This document shows, in pieces, positions 9,317-19,127 of a stretch of 64,000 nt of DNA; positions within the stretch are counted from its first letter, which is position 1, and the number at the start of each line of letters is the position of its first letter. The notes beneath the pieces were generated by a model, which was given only the letters and a program-made list of their open reading frames with translations, was not told where the DNA came from and searched no databases. Both the position numbers and the translations under genes were made by a program. The stretch covers positions 1,984,001 to 2,048,000 of the forward strand of contig JARFXM010000006.1 in the NCBI GenBank assembly GCA_029532625.1, in the 5' to 3' direction. Source of the DNA: Lomentospora prolificans (lineage: Eukaryota; Ascomycota; Sordariomycetes; Microascales; Microascaceae).

Positions 9317-11660
9317 ATGGTCTCGGACGAGCATTACGAGATCTGTCTCCCGATTCTGCAAGACCCGAGCCTTGATGATGAGGATAAGACCGACAGGCTC
9401 GAGGACTTGCTCAAAAAGGAGACAGCTCTGACCGGAAGCTCCCTTGACAATGCAATATTAGACGTTTTATGGAGGTACAGAGAAGGCGGTGTCAGTTCCG
9501 CCTCGCCTCCACCCATACGACAGACCATTCTTCGTCGTCCTTCACCAGCATCCTGGCGCACTTCCACCACGCCCTTGTCGGGCTCTCCGCGTCTGGGTGT
9601 TAGTCCTCTTGCCCCTCCCGGATACGTGCCCTCGACCCTGAACCGAACTAAATCGTCGACCGCGTCTCCGTTCTCGTCCCCTCGGCCATCGCCGCGCCTC
9701 AACTTTGCGACGCCTGTTATACCCCACAGCCCGAATCTCAACGCCTACGAGTTTGCGAACGATAATACTCCTGCACATGAGATCAACGGCGACTACCCCA
9801 CGGAAAACGTTGAGTGGCTGGTTAATGACGACGGCGGTGCAAGCCTTGGCTCGCCCTTCACGATGCCGAGTGGGCTTAACGCCGCGGCGCCCGAGTTCTC
9901 CTCCGTGTCAGCCCACCAGACAGACATGACTCCATATGATATGCTTCGTACGATTCTAGGCCACTCGAGAACTGATGATGAGATCGAGGCTGCCCTGGCT
10001 TCTCATGGTTATGATCTCAGCGCCACCGTTGCCTCCATTATGGACAGCCAAGGTCGTTCTCTAGGTGGCCTGGCATTGTCCGCCGAAGAGCCCAAAAAGG
10101 TATTCGTTGGGCGCTCGTCTGCGACTGATGCCCGGCCGACCACCCCCGTAAATCATAATCAGAACAAATCGGGCATCATTTGTAAATTCTACCTGTCAAG
10201 CGGCCAGTGTTTACGCTCCGACTGCCGGTTTAGCCACGACCTCAGCAGCCACTTATGCAAGTATGTGAAGTCCACTGTTCCTTTAGAACGCCCAAGGCGC
10301 GCCGTGGTCGCATGAATAAGACTAACACGAATACTATTGCAGGTACTGGATGATGGGTAACTGCCTTGCGGGTGATACGTGCGTCTTTTCGCACGACCCC
10401 GCGCAGCTGGTAAACAAGCTATCGATGGACGGCGGCTCGACGCCGCCCTCCACGACGGCAAGCCTACACGTCCAGGACTATAGCGCGTTTCCCTCCCTCC
10501 ACGGGAGCCCGGATGCATTTGCCGCACATGCAAGCAACCATGGTTTCGGCTTAACTCCACCGTCCGGCCTCCGGCCTTTTCATGGCATGGAAAGCCGCCC
10601 ACGCTCGCGGCCAGGTAGCCGGCATCAGACGAAGGAGCAGGCCCCCGCGCTGGACGACACGGAAGCATTCCCCTCGCTTGGGTCCGGGAAGCCGGGAAAG
10701 AAGCACCATGGAAAGCGGGGCGGGCACGGTCACAAGGAGGTCTTTACTCCCAGCTCTCTCGCCGATATTGTGAAGATGGCTCCCTCGCCGACTCTATCCC
10801 CTCGCGCCGAAAAGAGGGCTGGGAGGAATGGTAGCACGGGCAGCAAGAACGGGGAGAATAGCGCTGCGGCTCAGGCCATTCCTAGCCCTAGACACATCCC
10901 GTGGCTCGAGACTGGGGAACGGGCCAACAAGGCGTATCTCAAAGCTCGACAGGAGGCCATCAAGCACGGTGGTCTCCGCAACAAGTTTTTACAGAGGTAT
11001 GGAGTAAAAAGAGGAAACAAAAAAAAATTTCCCCGATAAGCTTTCTTATTGCTCTCGGCAGAGACTAACAATCAACTTTCAACCAGTGCCGCTCAAGCTT
11101 GGAACCGCAACGACGCCCGCGCGGCCAAGGCGCTCAGTCTCCGCGGTCAGAGTGAAAATGACCTCATGAGGAAGGCGCATCGCGAAGCCGCGCGGGAGCT
11201 CTACGAAGAGCGAAATAAGAACAACTTCCCCGGCGGGTCCGAGATTTACGTCGACTTACACGGGCTCCACCCCGATGAAGCTGTCGAGTACCTCGAGAAG
11301 GTGCTGATGGAGAATAGCCAAGAGAGCAGGCCGATCTATGCCATCACCGGCACCGGACATCACAGTAAAAACGGCAAAGACAAGGTGGGCAAAGCTGTGC
11401 GCAACTTCCTCAACGAGTGGCGCTACGCGTTCAAGGAGTTTTCTGTCCCCGGCGATAAGAACAACATGGGAGGGATCCTGGGCGTAGATGCGCGATCTTG
11501 GGACAAGTCCCTCTCCAAAGGCGGCGGCTCCACTGCAACGGCCTTGGAGGAGAAGAGCGAGGCTGATCTCCTGAGCCAGGGTGTCGAGATTGGCGAGGGG
11601 AAGGTTAAGCTTTTGGTTAGGGATCCTCCCAAGGGCCCGAGTGGTGGCCGCCGTAGCTAA
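9317..11660 (+). CDS. CCCH zinc-finger / DUF1771 / SMR-domain protein
   Basis: Predicted RNA-binding protein with a small MutS-related (SMR) domain. Three exons, 9317-10260, 10343-10996 and 11087-11660, give 723 aa; both introns are GT-AG and the start sits in a strong context (CACCATGG). Order of parts: an acidic N-terminus; a Ser/Pro-rich linker; a CUE/UBA-like helical segment near 205-245 (MLRTILGHSRTDDEIEAAL); CCCH finger 1 near 289-307 and CCCH finger 2 near 314-332, split by intron 1; a disordered linker; DUF1771 near 534-583; then SMR near 587-670 with VDLHGLHPDEAVEYL and TGTGHHSKNG. SMR domains of this class can be endonucleases that act in no-go or nonsense-linked mRNA decay (yeast Cue2, animal NONU-1). 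The CUE-like, CCCH and SMR combination suggests a similar ribosome- or mRNA-linked role, but that is inference. Confidence 0.85.
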
Positions 11661-12662
11661 GATAGTCAAAAAGAAAGAATATTAAAGTTTGTCAGTGTAT
11701 ATATAGTGATGAAGAAAAACCAAACGGTGTTGTGCCAGTACTGCGTACGAGAGGAGGCGTTGTCAGGGGCGTAGCTGGCTAGCTCTCGGCAAGCTTGGTG
11801 CTAAAGTTAGAGCACTGATCTGTCAACGTAGCACACTGTCCGAGACATCTTGATTTTAGGTTCTAATCATTGATGGATATTTAGGCCGTGGTGATGACGT
11901 GGAGTTTAGGTGGGCTCAGGCAGGCTGGCTATACATTGTATTAATACGCATTCGCCAGCATTAGAACACTGTCAGGACTACCCTTCGTCTTAGTTGACCG
12001 ATGAACACACCAAAATCTTGCAGGGCACTGCTGGCTTCTTAATGTTGTGTTAGACCAATTGATGGCCGCAATCATTGATGTGCAAGCGAGGATATGCCCT
12101 CTGCTAGATTCCGGCTGCTGGCAGGTTAAACTACTAATATAACGAGCTGCGGAAGCGCTCCGAACCTTGAAAATAAATTAATACTTATTATTTGCTGCCA
12201 GATTTTGGTCCCTTCTGCTCTCTCCGGTTTGTCTCGTACAAGAGACCTGGACTGCAACGGCTCAGTCAGCTGGCGTAGCATCCAGGAACTGACGCGCACC
12301 CAGCTGGCAGGCAAAAAATGCCAGGCGCCTGTGCTGTCACCTTACGCGGGCTGTGCCTCAAGGTGAGATTGATCCTAAACTCCGGGCCTGCCGTTTCGAC
12401 TTCAAGCACCATTACTCTCCCGAATACTCGACAGTCTTCTGCTATCCTAATTTTCACGGCCATCCGAAGACAATGGATAGATAGTTCTTTCCTAGGCTTG
12501 ATTATCTCTCTCTTACGCGCCCTCTCCTCACCTTTACCAGGGTCGAATAATTCTGCTTAGTCCGCGGCTCCCGCACCTGTGGCGACGTGCCAAACGCCTC
12601 GACGCAAACCAGGCGTCATCGCAAAATCACATCTAGCCCTCGACCAATAGACCTCGCCCACG
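11661..12662. other. Intergenic: CCCH/SMR 3' flank and TVP38 promoter
   Basis: About 1 kb without a gene. It contains several TGGC/GCCA-type motifs, including a perfect 6-bp inverted repeat CTGGCA (12304-12309) / TGCCAG (12319-12324) around an A6 loop, and a GCCAGG hexamer at 12320-12325. C/T-rich sequence precedes the TVP38 start. Confidence 0.45.
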
Positions 12663-13950
12663 ATGCCAGCAGACTACATCACCACAGCGCGAGCCCTATC
12701 GCTCTCGCCCGGCCCAGGCTCTCCCTCCCTCGAGTACCGACCGTCCTGGTCGCAACCACGAACGACCTCGTCCCGCCGCCTCTCCGCGATGCCCGCCCGC
12801 CCACCCAAGTCGGCGCGCGCGCGCATCCTCGACACCCTCACCCAGACCGGCCAGACCTTCCTCCGCGCCTACCTGCTCCTCTCGCCGCTCTACCGCATTC
12901 TTGTTCTGGTCGGCCTCTTCGCTCTGACCGCCCTCACCATCACCTTCCTCGTCTACTCCCATGACATCTTCCAATCCCTCGGCCCCGTCGCCGAGGCCTG
13001 GAGACAGTCTCGTGGTGGCTGGCTCATCATCTGGCTCGTCGTCTTCGCCTCGGCCTTCCCGCCCCTTATAGGCTACAGCACCGCCAACACCGTCGCTGGC
13101 TTCATCTTTGGCTTCCCGCTTGGATGGCCCATCGTCGCCTCAGCCAGCACCGCAGGGTCCCTGGCCGCCTTCTTGGCCAGCAGGACCATCCTGAGCAGCT
13201 ACGTCCACAGGCTCGTTGGGAGGGATCATAGATTCCTGGCTCTGGGCCAGGTGTTGAAGAGGGAGGGCATCGGCATGCTGACCATGATCCGCTTCTGCCC
13301 GCTGCCGTTCAGCCTGTCGAATGGCTTCTTGGCCACCATTCCCTCGATTACGCCTTGGTCATTTACCATCTCAACAGCCTTTGCTAGGTTTCTCCTCCCC
13401 CCCCTTCCTCCTTTCTCCTCTTCTACGTCCCCACCTTGATGCCCGATTGCATTCATAAGAATGCATCACTGACACCTGTTCCCGCTTCTCTAGCCCCAAA
13501 CTTCTAGTCCACGTCTTCATCGGCAGCCGCATCGCCCTCCTCGTCGAAGATGGCGGCAAAATGTCCGCCGGCACAAAAGCCGTCAACTATCTGAGCATGA
13601 TTCTCGGCGGCCTCATTGGCCTCACCGTCGGCTGGCTCATCTACCGCCGCACCATGGCCCGCGCCGCCGAGCTCGCTCTCGAGGCCGCTGAGGAGGAGGG
13701 CCTCGCCGGCTCCCCCTCCTCTCCCCGCCTCGGCGGTCACCGCGCCGATTCCGGATACGCGGACCTGGGCGGAGAAGACGACCAAGACCTTTCCCGCGCG
13801 AGACTGCTAGATCCCGGCGATGCCGCTGCCATCTTGGCGGACGATGATGACATCTCTTTGTGGGATGCGGCGGATCGGGGAGCGGGTTATGTAGACGATG
13901 AGGATGCCAGCGATATTGGGAATATTGGGAAAGGAAAGGGCCGACGGTAG
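12663..13950 (+). CDS. TVP38: Golgi membrane protein TVP38 (VTT/DedA family)
   Basis: Integral membrane protein of the Golgi in the VTT/DedA superfamily (TMEM41B and VMP1 relatives), several of which are lipid scramblases. Exons 12663-13387 and 13494-13950 give 393 aa. The donor is GTTTCT, a weak but valid GT site, and the acceptor is TCTCTAG. Hydrophobic segments: about residues 78-98 ([20 protein letters not shown]), 115-135 ([20 protein letters not shown]), 137-170 ([29 protein letters not shown]), 220-245 and one after the intron ([19 protein letters not shown]). The VTT core shows the FxFG-like FIFGFPLGW and the [15 protein letters not shown] segment typical of Tvp38. The last 100 residues are hydrophilic and acidic, ending in a Gly/Lys/Arg tail, consistent with a cytosolic C-terminus. 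Confidence 0.93.
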
Positions 13951-14506
13951 GGAGAGAGACACACCACAGCTTTTCCTTTTTACGTCATGTCGCGAGACTT
14001 TCTTTGGGCTTTAGTATTAGTTTCTGGGGCGCGTTGACATAGAGGATGGGGATGGGCGTCTTTTTTCGGTTTTCCTTTTTTTTTTCCCAATCTTATAGAG
14101 CAATGAAACTCGGGCAAGGTGTAGATGTGATTGCTATTTTGGAGTGTATTTAGGCAAACAAGTCACTCTGGGAACAGCGCTCCATGTTTAGAAGAATATT
14201 AAGAATATAGAAGCCAATCATCGTATCACTGCCGCTAGTGCCTAGGTTGAGCCGTCAAATTATAAAGGGAGAGAACCAGTTCCTATCTCCAGGTCGTAAA
14301 GCTGTGTAGTCGCATGATATCATTCTATGCCTCCCGAAACACTCGTACAACATCGTACAAACAAGCTGCTAGAACTAAGCCAATGGTATATGTGTAAACC
14401 GCTCAGAAACCAAATTGGAAAAAAAAAAAAAAACAAACGCCGGCGCTAGCCCGAAATCGTGAGAAGACAAGATATAAAATGGTTGAAGATACTAAAACAT
14501 CAAGGT
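13951..14506. other. Convergent 3' intergenic spacer
   Basis: Spacer between the stop codons of TVP38 (plus) and the Cys-Pro protein gene (minus). It contains T-runs near 14060-14090 and an A-run near 14418-14434. No gene is seen. Confidence 0.5.
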
Positions 14507-16431
14507 TTAAGGCTGTTGGGCCTGGAAGGCCTGCATGAACTGGATTGCCTGATCCGTGGGATAACCAATGAACACAGGGCCGGTGAACACCATCTGGGGT
14601 TGTCCGTTGGCGGCCTTTGTGGGTTGTAGTGGATTGAGAAACGCCGGTTGTTGTTGGGCCAGGGGCTGCACTGGAGCTGCCGGCCGGGTAGTATGCTGGG
14701 TCTGCTTCTGAGGCATAAAGGGTCGCTCCGTCGGGGGCTTGTGGCTGGCCTCAGACGTCTTGTCATCAGCTTGTGGGCGTTGCATGAGCCCAAGACCACC
14801 ACCCATAGCGGCGAGCTTTGTATGATCGAAAGGACATTTGCCTGTGCGCTTCTCCGGTGTCACTGGATGAACCATGTTGGATGCCTGGGAGGGCATCAAA
14901 ACGGGAGCTGGTGGAGGAGAGAGGGGGGCTGAACTGTGTCCATGCTCATTGGGCTCATAAATAGGCACCGAGATACCCCACGGACGGCTTGGTGACTCTC
15001 CTACTCGCACTTCTTTAAGGGGTCGGTCAAAATGGCTCTCCCTCTCGTGGTCCTCGGCAATCACATCCCCATGCTGTGTTTCGCTCCCTTCATTTCTGGA
15101 AGAGAGTGCTGGGGGAGCAGAAAACTCGGCTGCGTTGGCACTGACGTCCTGGGCCCAATTCTCGACACGTTGGTTCGAGACGTCTCTGTCCACCTCATCG
15201 GGCTCATGCTCTTCGGAGACGGGAAGCATAGGCTTATGTAGCTGGCTAAGGCCTTCTATCATGCTCACCATGTTGCCATATTTAGCATCTAATTTCCTGA
15301 TCTGATCCTCATTCCTTTGGTATCGTTCGACACACACGGCATGACTGCGAGGGAGCTCATGTCCATGGGTCTTGACATAGTGGGCAATTTCTTCAGGGGA
15401 GTGCTTGTCTAAGAACCGAATAGGACATTTGTTGGCAGCCGAAGCTGGCTGCGAGGTGGCTTCCTCGAACATAGCGGCACAGATAGGATCTGTGGACTGA
15501 TGAGGGGTGGGATCGGGCGCGGCGCCTTGAGCAGCTCCGTTACCGGCCTCCTCGGCATTTTTCTCGGGTGAGGCGGAAAAAGGGCACGCTAGTGAGCCCT
15601 TCTTCCCTTCGACGGTGAAATCCTGCTCCAAAGCAGCGGTCGACATGGAGGTAGCGGTATTGGACAAGCGAGAATATGTCTCTCGGCTAGAAAGACTCGT
15701 CTTGCTCGGCTCGGCGATGGAGGCAAGCTGATGAGCGACGCGTCTACCGTCCCGGATGAGAAGCGCGATTTGATGGCTTGCGTCAGCCACTCCACGTTTA
15801 GGCAAAGGAACGGTATTGACGGATTTAGCAGAAGGTTGGGTCAGTTCAAGGGGGATCTGAAGCTTTGCCAAAGTCTCTGATATTTCTGGCGCGGCGGGTG
15901 CATGTTTGTCGGCGAGGTACTGGAACTGATACCACAGATGCCCGTGGAGGGCCACGAGTTAGTCACGGAAAGCAGCCAGAGGCAATCAAGCGAACATTTA
16001 GGACAGATTGGGAAGTGTGAAAAGAATCAGACGTGAAAGATTGTCGATCTTCGTCGGTGAGAAAAAACAACGACTCTTGATCTAGAGCTAAATAAAAATC
16101 ATCAGGAAGAGAAGAGGAGCGGGCATTCCCTTCTATCTTGAAGGGAATTCGGCGCTCATATCATCCAAGCAACAGAGAACAATAAAGACTTTACCTGCTC
16201 GTGCGCGAAGCGCAGCTTGTGCTCCAGCACCGTTTTCCGGTCTGTCAAGCTTTGCACCTCATCGGCCAATGCGTTGAAACTCTCAACCAGGGTCTGAGTG
16301 AGATGTATATAATTCATTACCCCGGAATGAACCCTATCCGAAATATTGGATACGCGCGAGGCGCTGACGACTCTAAGGTCGGGAAGGTTTGTGGCTTCGT
16401 CGATTGCAAATTCGGCCGAGAGATTTTGCAT
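14507..16431 (-). CDS. Uncharacterised protein with coiled coil and Cys-Pro motifs
   Basis: Not recognised as a named gene. Two exons, 16195-16431 and 14507-15925, joined in phase 0 over a 269-nt intron (GTAAAG donor, GACTAAC branch region, TATCAG acceptor), give 551 aa. Residues 1-80 look helical and coiled-coil-forming (TLVESFNALADEVQSLTDRKTVLEHKLRF). Three Cys-Pro motifs follow: CPFSASP near 193, CPIRFLDKHSPEE near 246 and CPFDHTK near 443. The middle one opens a Cys/His-rich block (Cys246, His254, His261, His266, His268, Cys277) that could bind a metal, and then a predicted helix (LDAKYGNMVSMIEGL). The C-terminus is disordered and rich in Pro and Gln. No signal peptide or membrane segment is seen. 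The Cys-Pro pairs resemble haem-regulatory motifs, but this is only a resemblance. It shares a promoter region with the divergent S33 peptidase. Confidence 0.75.
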
Positions 16432-17287
16432 GTTGGGAGGAGAAAGAGGGCGGGAAGTCGAAAGGGTTTAGGGGCACTGACGATATTTATTCTGGTTATG
16501 GTGGAGCATGAGGCGACATTCCCCAATTGCAAGCAGTTGCCCGATCTGGCTGGCGTGCCCAAAAAACATTGATCATTGATCATTGATAAGCGAATAAACC
16601 GCCAGCAGGCAGCATTGAGATGCCAGCTGGAACAGCCATGGATGAGTGGACCCGGACTTGCTGGCTTCTGGATAGGGCAAGCTGGGAAGCTAGAAAGGAC
16701 CGTATCATACAATCGACTCGTGGCTTTCCTTTACCCCTCACAGGCGTACCTGGCCCCGTTGGCTGTGGCTCTATCCATACTTGCTCCAAGAATGCGACAA
16801 AGCCAGCGATCTGGTGATGCGACAACCCAACACACACGTAATACAGAGGAGGGTTTCTTGGTACTTGTACTTCGTTTCACTCTTTTCGTTCCCCCGATCT
16901 CCCATTGTCTTTCATGGTCAAATGTACCACGATGATGATCGAGGTGTATCTCCAGGCGAGGTGATGCATCCGGGGACCAAACGCCCGTTGGTTCAGTGAC
17001 ACCATCCATTAATAACAGACACTTGTAGCACTAGCTGGCCATGTTCCCCCAGATCACATCCTCCCAAGCACTAGTGTATCATCCCCCCCCCCCCCCAGTA
17101 GTTTAGGTACGTGTCGATCAGAGCTACTAAACATCTTGACAAGCCTCGATTCTGGTCAGGGAGGAGCTGATTGCCGCTCTCCATCCCTCATAATTGCCCC
17201 GGGCTCAGAATAATACAAAAACACTCATAAAACCATAGATAGACCCTCGGCTCTCGCCCACCGCAATCCAAGCCATTCCACATACCA
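16432..17287. other. Divergent promoter region, Cys-Pro gene / S33 peptidase
   Basis: About 850 nt between two divergent starts. It holds three tandem 7-nt units ATTGATC/ATTGATC/ATTGATA (16568-16588), a TGGCTGGC octamer (16547-16554) and a C14 run (17083-17096). No coding sequence is supported. Confidence 0.5.
16568..16588. repeat. Tandem 7-nt repeat (ATTGATC x3)
   Basis: Three adjacent copies of a 7-nt unit, the last differing at one base; each TGATCA is palindromic. It lies about 140 nt upstream of the Cys-Pro gene start, so it could be a binding site, or simply a small microsatellite. Confidence 0.5.
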
Positions 17288-18815
17288 ATGTCTCCCGCCG
17301 TGATGCCTTCTCCCGCGCGGCTGATCAGCGAGGACACTTATTCCATCCCAGGCAAGTGGGCTGGCTCCCTTCTTACACCTTCGCTGTGCTGCCGCAGAGC
17401 CCCTCGTTCACCCCGCCGCAGCGCCCCTCGATGGCTCTAACCATGGTCCAGGCAGACTCATCGTCACCGACCTCTCATTCGAGGTTCCCCTCAACCACGA
17501 AAACCCGGCATCTAAGAGAATCCATCTCTTCGGTCGTGCAATTACTCACAATGACAGACCGCCGGTACCTATTGGTTCTCCCAGCTCCGGTACGCCAGGT
17601 GACAACAAACCATGGCTCGTCTACTTGCACGGCGGCCCGGGCTTCGGCAATGGCCTTCCGCAGGACAGCCCGCTTGTGAGGGAGAACTTGCACCACTCCT
17701 ACAGGATCCTGCTTCTGGACTATCGCGGCACTGGCCTGAGTACGCCTGTGTCAGTATCTACGATCCCGGGAGACAGCACAGATGACAAAGTGGCGTATCT
17801 ACGCTTCTTTAGACAGGACAGCATCGTTAAGGACCTCGAAGCCGTTCGCCTATGCATCACCGAAAATGACCCTCCAGTGTTGAAGCGCTGGGCCATTTTG
17901 GGACAATCGTTTGGCGGCTTCGTGAGCACGACCTATCTCTCCTTCTATCCGGATGGCCTAAGAGAGGTATTCCTCACCGGCGGAATCCCGCCAGTCGGCA
18001 TCCGACCCGAAAAGGTCTACGAGGCCACTTTCAGAAAACTCATGGAGCGAAACATTGCCTATTATAAGAAGTTCCCCGGGGACATCGCCGTGGTCAATTA
18101 CATCGCCAGCCACATTCACCAGCAAGGCGGTATCCAGCTACCCGGGGGCGGCCATCTCACAGTGCCTAGGCTATTAACGATGGGTCTCGCTTTCGGGGCG
18201 CACGACGGTTTTCAAGTTGTGCACTCTCTGCTCACCAAGATGAAGCTAGAAATCACGCAGTTCGGTCATCTAAGTCGTTCATCTCTGAGCGCGATGGAGC
18301 TAGACATTCCCTTTGATACCAATCCCATTTATGCTATCCTACACGAAGCGATCTACTGCTACGGACCCGGGGTAGCTTCCAATTGGGCCGCTTTACGAGT
18401 CGGCTGCCAACTTCCAGTCTACGACTGGCTTCTGGAAGACTACCCCGGCCCTGTGGCGGCCACTGATGCCGTTCAAAAACCACTCTTCTTCTCGGGCGAG
18501 ATGGTTTTCCCATTTCACTTTGACACGTATCCCGAACTCATGTCCCTCAAAGAAGTTGCCCAGAAGCTGGCCGAATACGATGAATGGCCCCAGCTGTACG
18601 ATGAAGAGCAGCTCGCCCGCAACCAAGTTCCCGTCTATGCTGTCAGCTACGTCGACGACATGTATGTCGATTTCGATCTCGCGAGGCAAACTGCGAGAAA
18701 GATCAGAGGGATCAAGGTTTTTGAAACGAACGCGCTGTACCATAATGCGGTTCGGGCCAAGTCTAATGAAGTGATTGGCGCGCTCATGAAGTTACGGGAA
18801 GATACATTAGATTGA
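17288..18815 (+). CDS. Proline-iminopeptidase-like alpha/beta hydrolase (peptidase S33)
   Basis: Serine hydrolase of the S33 family, expected to release N-terminal proline or act on other small peptides in the cytosol. Exons 17288-17351 and 17452-18815 give 475 aa. The intron uses a GC donor (CAG|GCAAGT) and a CCAG acceptor. The join yields IPGRLIVTDLSFEVPL, which fits the conserved N-terminus of fungal proline iminopeptidases, whereas the nearby GT does not keep the frame. The oxyanion-hole motif LVYLHGGPGFG lies near residue 115, the nucleophile elbow GQSFGG near 203, the likely acid in SYVDDMYVD near 425, and the catalytic His in ALYHNAV near 452. There is no signal peptide. Substrate preference cannot be read from sequence. 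Confidence 0.9.
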
Positions 18816-19127
18816 AATGCATCTCTGTGAGGTGGGTTATCAGGCGCCGTTCTGGCAACTATTTGTTTTCACGTTTGGTCGGCTTCGAGGTTTTCTAAGG
18901 CGCACACTGCATTTACATCGTTGCGCTCTTCCCACACCTAATTGGGCAATGGCAGAGAGAACGATATGTATATATGCTCTCCTTTATGTTTGGTATTAAT
19001 GAAGTTAAATCCTTGTGCAATATAATTCGATCCTAAATCTAGGGGTTTGTATGCTATGAGACCCCTATCTATGATGTATTTGTATTCCACTACCTGAAGG
19101 TCATGAGAACGGATACCCAATTCCCTT
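18816..19127. other. Convergent 3' intergenic spacer
   Basis: Spacer between the S33 peptidase stop and the HELQ stop. It is AT-rich with TATATG-type sequence near 18965-19015 and holds both 3' UTRs. No gene is seen. Confidence 0.5.

Noticed and set aside
12304..12324. Hairpin CTGGCA-loop-TGCCAG as a terminator
   Set aside because: Rho-independent terminators do not apply to eukaryotic Pol II genes; the inverted repeat more likely belongs to the TGGC motif family.
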